Shown here in pieces: positions 1 through 8,309 of a DNA stretch of 64,000 nt (the first letter of the stretch is position 1; each line of letters begins with the position of its first letter). The DNA comes from Myxococcales bacterium. GTDB taxonomy: Bacteria > Myxococcota_A > Polyangia > Polyangiales > Polyangiaceae. The stretch is from assembly GCA_016794345.1 (NCBI GenBank), contig JAEUKE010000207.1, forward strand, positions 62,001 to 126,000, written 5' to 3'. The notes under the pieces were generated by a model. The model worked only from the letters and a program-made list of their open reading frames with translations. It was not told the origin of the DNA and ran no database searches. The position numbers were made by a program, and so were the translations under genes.

Positions 1-360
1 GCGCGCCGCCTCGGCGTCGGCGGCGTGCGGGACGATGGCCCACGCGGTCGATGACGACGCCGTCGTGATCGCGCGATACGCGCGCAGCGCCAGGTCCTTG
101 CGCTTGCGTGCCTCGGACTCCCGCGCGAGGGCGAGGAGCCTCCCGTAGGCGACCCGCACGTGAGGGGCGCCGGGCGCGTACCAGGTGGCGGCAGCGCGAG
201 CGTGATCGATGGCGAGGTCGGGATCGCCAGCCTCGAGCGCGGACGTGCTCTTCGCGATTTCCTGCTCGCCCGCGAAGATCACGCGGAAGGTCAGGCCCGC
301 GGCGCCGAGCACAAGGACGAACACGATCGTGAGGGCGCCCTTGAGCCAGCGCAGGCTCAC
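1..360 (-). CDS. Membrane-anchored protein of unknown function (partial, 3' end outside window)
   Basis: Open frame of 120 codons read from GTG at 360 to the window edge. The start overlaps the stop of the permease gene upstream by 4 nt (GTGA), so the two are probably translationally coupled. Residues about 8-29 form one hydrophobic segment (TIVFVLVLGAAGLTFRVIF), followed by an Ala/Arg-rich soluble part that looks helical and TPR-like (ALEAGDPDLAIDHARAAATW). This suggests a membrane anchor with an extracytoplasmic helical domain. I do not recognise the family. Coupling to the permease suggests a role in the same membrane system, which is inference. Confidence 0.7.
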   Translation of the reverse strand, partial: MSLRWLKGALTIVFVLVLGAAGLTFRVIFAGEQEIAKSTSALEAGDPDLAIDHARAAATWYAPGAPHVRVAYGRLLALARESEARKRKDLALRAYRAITTASSSTAWAIVPHAADAEAAR

Positions 361-1289
361 AAGAAGTCGCGCCTCTTGAAGATGAAGCTCGCGAGCGCCA
401 AGAGGGCGATGGCCCATCCGACGGCGGTGCCCGCGGCGAGCAGGAGGTAGCCGAGCCGGTCCACGTTGGCGGCCTCTCCGGTGAGGAGCGGGCGAGGCGG
501 CACGTACACCTGCAGGTTGGGCACGGCCTTCCCGAGCACCTTGGCGGCCGCGCTCACCTCGGGCCCGAAGAACTTCTTCGGGAACCGCGCGAGGGAGTCC
601 GAAGATCGGCCCACGATCCAGACGCCGAACGTCATCAAGGCGCTGACGAACGGGGTCGAGAACGAGGACATGAGGAGCGCGATGGCCGTCACGATCCCGA
701 CCTCGAGCAGGGTGAGCAGCCCCTGAGTGACTATGGCGCGCCGTTCATCCGGCGCGACGGCGCAGAACATCGCCCCGGCCACCAGCATGCCGATCGCCCA
801 GAGGATAGGCCCGAAGGTGAACGCGGAGGGCCATTTGAGGCCCGCCGCGACCAGGGCGGCCACGAGCACGAGCCCGGCGCCGGCTACTGCGAGGACGTTC
901 GCGCCGCCCAGTCCGGCCGCAAGGCCAAGGACGAGGCCGGTGTCCGCCGCGATGAAGGTGAAGATCGTCAGCATGATGCCGAGGAACTTCCCCACGATGT
1001 ACTCGGGGCGAGAGATGGGCCGCGCGAGGATCGGGAAGATGGTCTTCTGATCGAGCTCGCGGTGGAGCGTGGTCGCGCCGATGACGACCGCGACGACGAT
1101 TCCGAAGATCGAGATCGAGGCGGTGCCGAGATCGCTCACGACGCGCGGCGCGCTCTCCAACGTGAAGCTGCCGATGACCAGCGAAAAGAGCGAGACGCAG
1201 AAAGCCACGCCGGCCAGCCCGAGGAGGATCCGCGCGCGGACAGACTCCCGATACGTGTTCTCCGCGATGGCTTGCACTCGACCTAGCAT
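357..1289 (-). CDS. ABC-2 type transporter permease subunit
   Basis: 310-residue integral membrane protein resembling ABC-2/NosY-type permeases. About seven hydrophobic segments are visible, at roughly residues 20-42, 56-75, 105-150 (two), 160-180, 190-210 and 285-305. The motif TLHRELDQKTIFPILARPIS after the second segment is the typical cytosolic loop of ABC-2 permeases (dependence on an ATPase partner, 'R-P-I-S-R' turn). No ATP-binding subunit lies upstream, where a sirtuin gene diverges 20 bp away, so a partner ATPase may lie beyond the window edge. The next gene overlaps the stop by 4 nt. The substrate cannot be told from sequence. Confidence 0.85.
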   Translation of the reverse strand: MLGRVQAIAENTYRESVRARILLGLAGVAFCVSLFSLVIGSFTLESAPRVVSDLGTASISIFGIVVAVVIGATTLHRELDQKTIFPILARPISRPEYIVGKFLGIMLTIFTFIAADTGLVLGLAAGLGGANVLAVAGAGLVLVAALVAAGLKWPSAFTFGPILWAIGMLVAGAMFCAVAPDERRAIVTQGLLTLLEVGIVTAIALLMSSFSTPFVSALMTFGVWIVGRSSDSLARFPKKFFGPEVSAAAKVLGKAVPNLQVYVPPRPLLTGEAANVDRLGYLLLAAGTAVGWAIALLALASFIFKRRDFL

Positions 1290-1309
1290 CCCGACGCGCG
1301 GAAGTTAGC

Positions 1310-2227
1310 ATGTCCGAGGAAAAGGTTGTTCGCGCGCCCCGAGGTTCGATGAGCTCCTCCCCGCACCTTCCTTCCCCCTGGCCCCCCTCCACGTCGTGGA
1401 GGGGGGAGGAGCTGGGCGAGCTGCTCCGTGGCAAGCGCCTGGCTGCGCTGACCGGGGCGGGGATGAGCACCGACTCGGGGATCCCCGACTACCGAGGAGA
1501 GACCGGCCGCGCCCGGGTGAGCACGCCGATCCAGCACCGCGAGTTCGTCCACCACGAGGCCGTTCGCAGGCGTTATTGGGCCCGGAGCTTCCTCGGCTGG
1601 CCGCGCATCTCGACGGCGAAGCCCAACCCTGCCCACGTCGCGCTGGCCCAGCTCGAGCAGGCCGGCGTGGTCGCCCATGTCATCACGCAGAACGTGGACC
1701 GGCTCCACCACGCCGCTGGCAGCCGTCGGGTCATCGAGCTGCACGGCGCCCTGGCGAACGTCGTGTGCCTCACGTGCGGCGCCAAGGAGCTCCGTGCCGA
1801 GCTCCAGTCGCGGCTCTCCCGGATGAACGACGATCTCGTGGCGCGCGACGTGGTCGTCGCGCCCGACGGCGACGCCGAGCTGCCCGCCCAGGCCACCGAG
1901 AGCTTCCGGGTGCCCGGGTGCCTCGCCTGCGGCGGCGTGCTCAAGCCCGACGTCGTGTTCTTCGGCGACAACGTTCCTCGGCCCATCGTGGACGAGGCCT
2001 TCCGCGTGGTGGAGGACGCGGACGCGCTGCTGGTGCTCGGCACGTCGCTGACGGTGTTCTCCGGCTTTCGCTTCGTGCGGCGCGCGGCCGAGAGGCAGAA
2101 GCCCATCGTCATCGTCAACCGCGGCGAGACGCGCGGCGACCCGCTCGCGACGGCGCGGGTCGACGCGCCGCTCGGCGAGGTGTTGCCGCAGCTCGCTCGA
2201 CTCGGGTTGACGACGAAGAATCGGTGA
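1310..2227 (+). CDS. Sir2-family NAD-dependent protein deacylase
   Basis: 305 residues with the full sirtuin core. The NAD-binding GAGMSTDSGIPDYRG lies at about residues 49-63, TQNVDRLH at 126-133, and the catalytic His145 in ELHG. Zinc ligands are C153/C156 and C204/C207, and LGTSLTVF is at about 243-250. The product would remove acyl groups from lysines, consuming NAD and releasing nicotinamide and O-acyl-ADP-ribose. The first 30 or so residues are not conserved and are partly encoded by a copy of the dispersed palindrome at 1382-1406, so the true start is uncertain; ATG at 1349 is an alternative. Diverges from the ABC permease. Confidence 0.93.
   Translation: MSEEKVVRAPRGSMSSSPHLPSPWPPSTSWRGEELGELLRGKRLAALTGAGMSTDSGIPDYRGETGRARVSTPIQHREFVHHEAVRRRYWARSFLGWPRISTAKPNPAHVALAQLEQAGVVAHVITQNVDRLHHAAGSRRVIELHGALANVVCLTCGAKELRAELQSRLSRMNDDLVARDVVVAPDGDAELPAQATESFRVPGCLACGGVLKPDVVFFGDNVPRPIVDEAFRVVEDADALLVLGTSLTVFSGFRFVRRAAERQKPIVIVNRGETRGDPLATARVDAPLGEVLPQLARLGLTTKNR
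1382..1406. repeat. Dispersed palindrome, copy 1 (within sirtuin 5' coding region)
   Basis: 12-bp arms CCCCCCTCCACG and CGTGGAGGGGGG around a single T, preceded by CCCTGG. This is a variant of the palindrome family seen elsewhere in the window. It lies inside the reading frame just before the conserved sirtuin core and encodes a Pro/Trp/Gly-rich non-conserved stretch. Confidence 0.75.
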
Positions 2228-2283
2228 AGGCGTGGTCGATAAGGGGTTGCCCAGCTTGCCGGCAGCCCTACTTTCTCGGCCTC

Positions 2284-3732
2284 ATGCGACGCGCGAACGT
2301 GCTCTTTCTGCTCCTTTCGCTCGGATGCTCGGAGCCCGGTCGCCCGCTGACGACGAGCGCCGACGCCACCGGGCCGATCTCGAGCTCCGCGACCGCGTCA
2401 CCCTCCACCGCCGCTCCTCCTTCGTCGAGCTCTGCCATGAACCAAGACACTCCCTCCACCTCCACCGATCCGAAGGAAGAAGCCCTCGCCGCGAAGGGCC
2501 GCGCGTTCATCGATCTCCTCTCGCAAGGCAGGTTCGCCGAGGCCACGTCGGGCTTCGACGCGACGATGACGGCCGCGCTGCCGCCGGAGAAGCTGAAGGG
2601 GGTCTGGGAGGGTGTCCTCGCAGGCGCCGGCCCGCTCGAGAAGGTGGAAGGCGCACGCGTCGCGCCGGCGGGCGCCTACAAGAGCGTCCTCATCACCTGC
2701 AAGTTCAAGAACGTGAAGCTCGACGCGAAGGTCGCCTACGACAAGGAAGAGAAGGTGGCCGGGCTCTTCTTCGCGCCCGCGGCGGAGCCCTATTCGGATC
2801 CGCCCTACGTCGATCGATCCAAGATCGAGGAGCGTGAGGTGACGATCGGCCAGGGCGACTGGGCCCTCCCGGGGACGCTCTCGCTCCCGACGGGCGCGGG
2901 CCCGTTCCGCGCGGTCGTGCTCGTCCACGGCTCCGGGCCAAACGATCGCGACGAGACGATCGGCGCCAACAAACCCTTCAAGGATCTCGCGGGCGGGCTC
3001 GCGTCGCGCGGCGTCGCGGTGCTCCGCTACGAGAAGCGCACGAAGGTGCACGGCCCCAAGATGGCCGCGAGCGTCGACTTGACCGTCGAGCAGGAGACCG
3101 TCGAAGACGCGCTCCTCGCGGTGGAGCTCCTCCGCGGGATGAAGGAGATCGACAAGGCCCGCGTCGTCGTCGCAGGTCACAGCCTGGGTGGCCAGCTCGC
3201 GCCGCGAATCGCCGCCAAGTCGACGGACGTCGCGGCCATCGCCATCCTCGCGGGCAGCACGCGCCCCGTCTACGACATGATGGTCGAGCAGCTGCGCTAC
3301 ATCGCTTCCCTCGACGGACGGAAGGCGCCGGAGGAAAGCGAGCAGATCCAGGCCCTCGAGAAAGCCGCGGCTCGCGCGCGCGAGCTCGCGAAGGGCGCGA
3401 AGCCGAACGACCGGGAGGTCGTGTTGGGCGTCGGCGCGGCGTATTGGGTCGACCTGGCCCAATACGACGAGACGAAGGTCGCCGCCGGCCTCACGCGCCC
3501 CATCTTCGTGGCGCAGGGCGGACGCGACTACCAGGTCACCACCGTCGACTTCGACGCTTGGAAGAAGGCGCTCGCCGGCCGCAAGGACGTCACCTTCAAG
3601 CTCTACCCCGCCGCCAACCACGCCTTTGGCAACGGCGAAGGCAAGAGCTCCCCCGAGGAGTACCAGCGCCGCGCTCCGGTCGACGCGGCGCTCGTGGACG
3701 ATCTGGCGAGCTGGGTGCTCGGCCTGCCCTGA
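2284..3732 (+). CDS. Lipoprotein alpha/beta-hydrolase with N-terminal DUF3887-like domain
   Basis: 482 residues. The start at ATG 2284 gives a lipoprotein signal peptide with lipobox SLGC (Cys15) and a Ser/Pro/Thr linker to about residue 62. Residues 65-165 resemble the DUF3887 small alpha+beta domain that often precedes secreted hydrolases. The rest is an alpha/beta-hydrolase: oxyanion region VLVHGSGPNDRDE, nucleophile elbow GHSLGG (Ser300), acid in GGRDYQV (Asp415), base in NHAFG (His446). Probably a surface- or periplasm-tethered esterase or peptidase-like hydrolase; substrate unknown. The open frame extends far upstream only because of GC bias. Convergent with the next gene, 31 bp apart. 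Confidence 0.88.
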   Translation: MRRANVLFLLLSLGCSEPGRPLTTSADATGPISSSATASPSTAAPPSSSSAMNQDTPSTSTDPKEEALAAKGRAFIDLLSQGRFAEATSGFDATMTAALPPEKLKGVWEGVLAGAGPLEKVEGARVAPAGAYKSVLITCKFKNVKLDAKVAYDKEEKVAGLFFAPAAEPYSDPPYVDRSKIEEREVTIGQGDWALPGTLSLPTGAGPFRAVVLVHGSGPNDRDETIGANKPFKDLAGGLASRGVAVLRYEKRTKVHGPKMAASVDLTVEQETVEDALLAVELLRGMKEIDKARVVVAGHSLGGQLAPRIAAKSTDVAAIAILAGSTRPVYDMMVEQLRYIASLDGRKAPEESEQIQALEKAAARARELAKGAKPNDREVVLGVGAAYWVDLAQYDETKVAAGLTRPIFVAQGGRDYQVTTVDFDAWKKALAGRKDVTFKLYPAANHAFGNGEGKSSPEEYQRRAPVDAALVDDLASWVLGLP

Positions 3733-3763
3733 TGGCGGCCCGCCCGAGGTGGTCGTTCGCTCG

Positions 3764-4606
3764 TCAATCCGCGATGAGGGCGATCGTGACGCCGGCGGCG
3801 ATCAACAGGACCTCGGTGGAGACGATGGCGACACCTTGCGGCGAGTCGAGGCCGTGTGGATTCTCGGATCCAAAGAGCAGGTAGCCGCCGCCGACCGCGA
3901 TGCCCGTCGCCAAGGTGGTCGTCGCGACGATTGTGACGATCCGGAGCGCGCTGAAGCCGCCGTCGTTCGGCCGGCGCGGGTATTTCTTGTCGGCGCGGAT
4001 CTCGTCCGGGCGCTCGGTGTTCTGGAAGGTGACGGGGAAGAACTTCGTCTTGCCGACGTCGCCGGCCGTGAGCACGACGTTGCCTTGGAACACGGCCGCT
4101 CCATCGGAGGTGGCCGCGACGCGATGGGTCCCCGGGTCGAGCGCGATGGGCCGCCCGATGGCGTCGTAGGGAAGAGACGCGCCGTCGACCTGCGCGGTCT
4201 TGATCGAATCATTGGGGTCGAGCGTGATGGATGCGCGACCCCCGAAGACCCGGTCGAGCGCGCCTTTCTGCCAAGCGAGATAGCTCTCCGAGTAGTCGGC
4301 GCCTTCCGCCGCGATCCAGTACCAGGCGGAGGCGAGCGGCGGGATGTTCGCCGTGAGGTAGGCGTCGGACGCGCGCGCGGCCGACGACCACTCGCCGGTC
4401 GCGCGCGACGCTGCCTCGAAGTGGCTGGCTGCGGCGCGAGCGAGCTTCACCTTGTCCGACGGAGACGAGGACGCGTTCGCCGCGGCGAGCTGGCGCTCGC
4501 CTTCCTCGAGCTCGTACGCGGGATCGACGGGTGGGGCAGCCGAGGCGCTCCGGGTCGCGGCGAGCGCGAGGAGCCCCAGGGTGATCGCGCCCGCCGACGC
4601 TCTCAT
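3764..4606 (-). CDS. Secreted protein with TPR-like region and C-terminal membrane helices (PEGA-type family)
   Basis: 280 residues. A signal peptide (LGLLALAATRSASA) is followed by a helical region, a short beta domain resembling PEGA (LDPGTHRVAATSDGAAVFQG), and two hydrophobic helices near the C terminus (about residues 215-240 and 258-278). It belongs to the same architectural class as the proteins at 14676-15695, 16834-17757, 18902-19855 and 51376-52110. The ATG overlaps the stop of the large lipoprotein upstream by 4 nt (ATGA), so the pair is co-translated. Likely envelope-associated; no enzymatic motif seen. Confidence 0.8.
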   Translation of the reverse strand: MRASAGAITLGLLALAATRSASAAPPVDPAYELEEGERQLAAANASSSPSDKVKLARAAASHFEAASRATGEWSSAARASDAYLTANIPPLASAWYWIAAEGADYSESYLAWQKGALDRVFGGRASITLDPNDSIKTAQVDGASLPYDAIGRPIALDPGTHRVAATSDGAAVFQGNVVLTAGDVGKTKFFPVTFQNTERPDEIRADKKYPRRPNDGGFSALRIVTIVATTTLATGIAVGGGYLLFGSENPHGLDSPQGVAIVSTEVLLIAAGVTIALIAD

Positions 4607-6753
4607 GGGTCGACGACGTGGACGTCGAGCATCCACGCTCCGGTCGCCGTGCCCACGCCGTCGATCTGCACGTAATACGTGCCCGGATCGAGCGTGAGGT
4701 CGAGGAAGCTCTTCGATTGTCCGACCCCGATCGTGCAGCCGAGCGGGACCTCCGTCCCGGGGCAGCTCGGCCCTTCGCGGACGTCCAGCAGGGTGTCGTA
4801 GGTGGAGCCCTGCATGTCGAGCACCACACGTTTCGTCTGGTCGAGCGTGAGCACCAGGAGCTGGTCCTTCGCGCCGTTCGGCGGGCCGCCGCCCTGATCG
4901 CAGCCCGCGCTGAAGTTGGCGCTCACGTTGCTGGTGTTGCCCTGGAAGAAGCCGCCTTCCGGCGGGATGATCTGCGCGCCGGCGCAGTCGTCCGCGAACG
5001 GGACGAGCGTCGCCGGCGCGTAGTCGCGCACGAACGCGGTCACCTGCGCCGGCTGACCCAGGTTCGACTCCGCCACGACGCGGTAGTCGCCCGCAGGGAC
5101 GTTCCGCTTGCGCGAGCGCACGGGGGACTTTCCGCCGAACGCACAGGCGACGAGGTCGGCCTCGCCGCAGGTGGGCCCCGCCAGGTGGATCGCGCCGCTG
5201 TCGCCCTGGGAGATGCGCTCGACGAGGAGGACGTCGCTCGGTCCGCCGAGGCTCAGCTGGTACGCGGCGTCGGTCGCGGCGCCGAAGCACCCCAGCGAGA
5301 TGTCGTCCTGGTGGTCGGCGAAGGACACGTCGATCGTCTGCCCGGGGACGAGCGCCACCGAGGTCGAGCAGTCTTCGTCGGGAGCGGGGGCGGTCGCCGG
5401 GCTCGCGAGCACGTTCAAGCTGACCGTGGTCGGCGCCGAGGCCGACACGGCGACGTAGTAGTCACCCGCAGGCAACGCGTTCCGGTAGATGTGCGCCGAT
5501 GTCGAGGCGTGACACGCGATCTCGTCCGTGAGGAGCGCGCAGGCAGCGTCGCGCAGCGAGACGACGGGCAACCCGTCGCCGTCGAGGCTGATCGCGTAGA
5601 CGTCCACGTCCGAGGGGCTCGCCAGCGTGAACCGGTACACGAGCTCGCCGAGGAGCGGCTCGCAGGCCGAGGCGAGATCCGTCGCGGCGTCGACGATCTC
5701 GACCTCGACCGGCGCGCCGAGCAGCAGATCGGCGGCCGTGCCACAGGTCTCGTTCGTCGGCGCCGTGGTGGCCGGACCGTACGTGACGTCGAGCGTGACG
5801 GGGCTCGCGCCCGCGGTGGTCACGTAGAGCGGCAGCGACACCTCGCTCGCGCCGCCGCCGACGCCGCGCGCGTGGATACGCGAGACCTGCCCGCCATTCA
5901 TGGAGGCAAACGAGGCGCCGCACGCGATCTCCGTGCCGGCGTTCCCACACTGCCCGGCCAGCGCGACGGACACCGGCGCGCCCGCGGTCCTGGCGCGCGC
6001 GACGACGTCGATCGGCGGGCCGGCCGGGACGCGGATCTCCGCGACGACGTCGCGCACCGAGCCCATCGGCGTGCAAGCGGTCGGGTAGTCCGCGCTCGCG
6101 CCCGCCGTGCTCATCGCGTACGTGCCCGTGCCCGTCACGAGCAGCGCTTCGGCGCACGTGTCGTTCGCCGGCGAGGCGCACTCGGCTTCATCGACCTGCT
6201 CGTCGCAGTCGTCGTCGGCGCCGTTCCCGCAGATCTCCTCGGTGAGGCTTGAGACCGCCGGGTCGTCGTCCTGGCAGTCGCCGCCACCGCAGTGCTCGTC
6301 GGGATCGCCGTCGGCGTCCGCGTCCCGCGGGGCGTGCTCGCAGATCTGGCTCGCCTCGACGCACACGTCGATGGTGCAGACGTTGGCGTCGGTGCAGCTC
6401 GGCGGGACGCCCGGGCCGCAGTCGAGCTTCTGGTCGCAGAGCTCCACGCCGTCGCAGAACACGCCGTTGTCGCAGACGGAGTCGTCCCGCTTGAACCGGC
6501 AGCGCGACAGCTCGAGGTCGCAACGATCGAAGGTGCACCCGACGCCGTCGTCGCACTGGGCGTCCTCCACGCAGGGCCCGCCGAGCTCGGGATCGACCGG
6601 TGTTCCCCCGCCGGCTCCGCCCTGCGCTCCGCCGCCGGACGCCGTCCCGGTGGTGAACGGGTTCGTGGGTGCCTCACCGTCACACGCCGCAAGGACCCCG
6701 CTCCCCGCGAAAATGAGGCCGACAAGGACGGGTAGGTGCCTCCCGGCCCGCAT
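4603..6753 (-). CDS. Large Cys-rich lipoprotein with MopE-like metal-binding motif and repeated beta domains
   Basis: 716 residues. The signal peptide ends in lipobox LAAC, followed by a Gly/Thr linker. Residues about 55-150 are Cys-rich (CVEDAQCDDGVGCTFDRC, CTDANVCTIDVC) as in myxobacterial surface proteins. ICGNGADDDCDEQVDEA at about 175-191 is the MopE-type putative metal-binding motif. The remainder contains about four degenerate 110-residue units, each opening with a D-x-C or E-x-C motif (NDTCAEA, NETCGTA, DEDCSTS, ADDCAGA) and ending in a PAGDYYVAV-like strand, typical of PPC-like beta sandwiches. An outer-membrane-exposed binding protein is the likely role. Coupled by ATGA overlap to the downstream gene. 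Confidence 0.85.
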   Translation of the reverse strand: MRAGRHLPVLVGLIFAGSGVLAACDGEAPTNPFTTGTASGGGAQGGAGGGTPVDPELGGPCVEDAQCDDGVGCTFDRCDLELSRCRFKRDDSVCDNGVFCDGVELCDQKLDCGPGVPPSCTDANVCTIDVCVEASQICEHAPRDADADGDPDEHCGGGDCQDDDPAVSSLTEEICGNGADDDCDEQVDEAECASPANDTCAEALLVTGTGTYAMSTAGASADYPTACTPMGSVRDVVAEIRVPAGPPIDVVARARTAGAPVSVALAGQCGNAGTEIACGASFASMNGGQVSRIHARGVGGGASEVSLPLYVTTAGASPVTLDVTYGPATTAPTNETCGTAADLLLGAPVEVEIVDAATDLASACEPLLGELVYRFTLASPSDVDVYAISLDGDGLPVVSLRDAACALLTDEIACHASTSAHIYRNALPAGDYYVAVSASAPTTVSLNVLASPATAPAPDEDCSTSVALVPGQTIDVSFADHQDDISLGCFGAATDAAYQLSLGGPSDVLLVERISQGDSGAIHLAGPTCGEADLVACAFGGKSPVRSRKRNVPAGDYRVVAESNLGQPAQVTAFVRDYAPATLVPFADDCAGAQIIPPEGGFFQGNTSNVSANFSAGCDQGGGPPNGAKDQLLVLTLDQTKRVVLDMQGSTYDTLLDVREGPSCPGTEVPLGCTIGVGQSKSFLDLTLDPGTYYVQIDGVGTATGAWMLDVHVVDP

Positions 6754-6833
6754 CGGGGAAACTGTAGCAGGTAGCGCGCGGCTCTGGCATCATCCTCCGG
6801 CGCCGCGAAGCGGCCCACGAGGCGACACGAGGC

Positions 6834-8288
6834 ATGTCGGGAGATCGACTGACGAGAACCGAGCTCTCGTGGCTCCTCACGCAGGAGGCGCGCGCAGCTG
6901 CCGAGAAGCTACGAAAAGGCGTGGGCGCCGGCGCGGCGGGGACCACACCACCCCCACCGTCGACGTCGGGCAGCACGCCGCACCCGCCGGCGGTCTCGCC
7001 GAACATCATCCTGCCCTCTCCGGGCGAGGACACCGGCGTCGAAGGCGTGCTCAATCGGCTCGACGAGACGATGAGCATGCTCGCTTCCCTCCACGGCCAC
7101 GCGCCGCGGGGGCGCCGCGGGAAGATCGACGTCGCCGCGCTGCTCTGGGAGATCGCCCCGGAGGCCCGCGTGCAGATCACCGTGGACGAGGGCGGCCTCG
7201 TTGTCTTCGGCGACGAAAACGAGCTCCGCCGCATGCTCCACGTGCTCATGGCGCTCGGCGGTGACCCGACGACACACGGCGCCGTCGCCGTCAGCGTCGG
7301 GCGCGAAGGTGAGGACATCAAGATCGCGGTCGAGCTCGGCCCTGACAAGACGCAGGGCTTCGAGGCCGAGACGCAGTGGCTCTCGCGGATGGCCATCCGC
7401 TACGGCGGCCAGTTCCAGCTCGAGGGCAACTCCAACACGCTCGTCTTGCCGGCGAGCGACGATCAGCGCGAGGTGGAGGAGCTGCGGCGCGAGCTCGCGG
7501 CGGCACAGGCCCAAGGAGAGGCATACGCCCGAGAGCTCGCCGCGGTGATGTCGTCGCGCAGCGAGCCGCCGCCCCGCATACCGGGGTCGTCGGCCGCCGC
7601 CTCCTCGGACGGCCTGGCGCCGCTCGTCGGCATGGCCCGCTCGCTCGTGACCGACGTACGCGGCATCCTCGCGGCGATCGGGCGCGACATGGCGCCGCTG
7701 CGCGAGCGCGGACGCTGGGGCGAGCGCGACGCGGAGATCGCCGAGATCGCCTCCTCGGTGGGGCGCCACGTGACGGCAGCGAGCGAGGTCGTGGGCGACC
7801 TCGCCAGGTTGGCCGGCTGCCCGCTCTTCGAGCTCCCGGCTTCGTGCAACGTCGCCGACGTCGCCCGCGACGTGGTGAAGGCGGAGCTCCTCAGGGCCAA
7901 GCGCCACGGCGTGACGATCGAGCTCGACACCCCGGCGCACGTGCCGGACGAGCTCTTGCCCGTCTCGTCGGTCCACATCCTGTTCCAGGAGCTGCTCGAC
8001 AGCGCCATCAGCGTCTCGCCTCCGGACTCGGTCATCCACGTCGGCGTCACGCTCGGCGGCTCGGGCGTGGCCATCACGATCGACGACGCGGGCCCGGGCC
8101 TCACCGCGAAGGCGCGCAGCGGAGCGTTGAACCGAGACTTCGACGCCCTCGTGCAAGAGCGAGACGCGGCCCTCCCCCTCATCGCGGCGTTCGCCATCGC
8201 AGCCCACCTGCACGCGCCGCTCACCCTCGAAGACTCGCCGCACGGCGGCACCCGAGCTCGCGTGCATTTCCCACGCACGACGGGCTGA
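6834..8288 (+). CDS. Degenerate (probably inactive) histidine-kinase-like protein
   Basis: 484 residues, no signal peptide or membrane span. Residues about 265-480 align by eye with HisKA plus HATPase_c. The H-box equivalent reads VTDVRGILAAI, with Thr273 where the phosphorylated His should be. The N-box equivalent (QELLDSAISVS) lacks the Asn, while the DDAGPGL G1 motif is kept. Residues about 97-206 (VFGDENELRRMLHVLMALG) look like a second, more decayed ATPase-type domain. A Pro/Thr-rich linker lies at 38-55 and a short coiled coil at about 210-240. It is probably a regulatory or scaffolding pseudokinase rather than a phosphodonor. Confidence 0.75.
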   Translation: MSGDRLTRTELSWLLTQEARAAAEKLRKGVGAGAAGTTPPPPSTSGSTPHPPAVSPNIILPSPGEDTGVEGVLNRLDETMSMLASLHGHAPRGRRGKIDVAALLWEIAPEARVQITVDEGGLVVFGDENELRRMLHVLMALGGDPTTHGAVAVSVGREGEDIKIAVELGPDKTQGFEAETQWLSRMAIRYGGQFQLEGNSNTLVLPASDDQREVEELRRELAAAQAQGEAYARELAAVMSSRSEPPPRIPGSSAAASSDGLAPLVGMARSLVTDVRGILAAIGRDMAPLRERGRWGERDAEIAEIASSVGRHVTAASEVVGDLARLAGCPLFELPASCNVADVARDVVKAELLRAKRHGVTIELDTPAHVPDELLPVSSVHILFQELLDSAISVSPPDSVIHVGVTLGGSGVAITIDDAGPGLTAKARSGALNRDFDALVQERDAALPLIAAFAIAAHLHAPLTLEDSPHGGTRARVHFPRTTG

Positions 8289-8309
8289 GCTGTCGGAGGA
8301 ACGCGGCCG

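Noticed and set aside
1396..2283. 5' extension of the alpha/beta-hydrolase ORF
   Set aside because: It runs through the sirtuin gene out of frame; ATG 2284 gives a clean lipoprotein signal.
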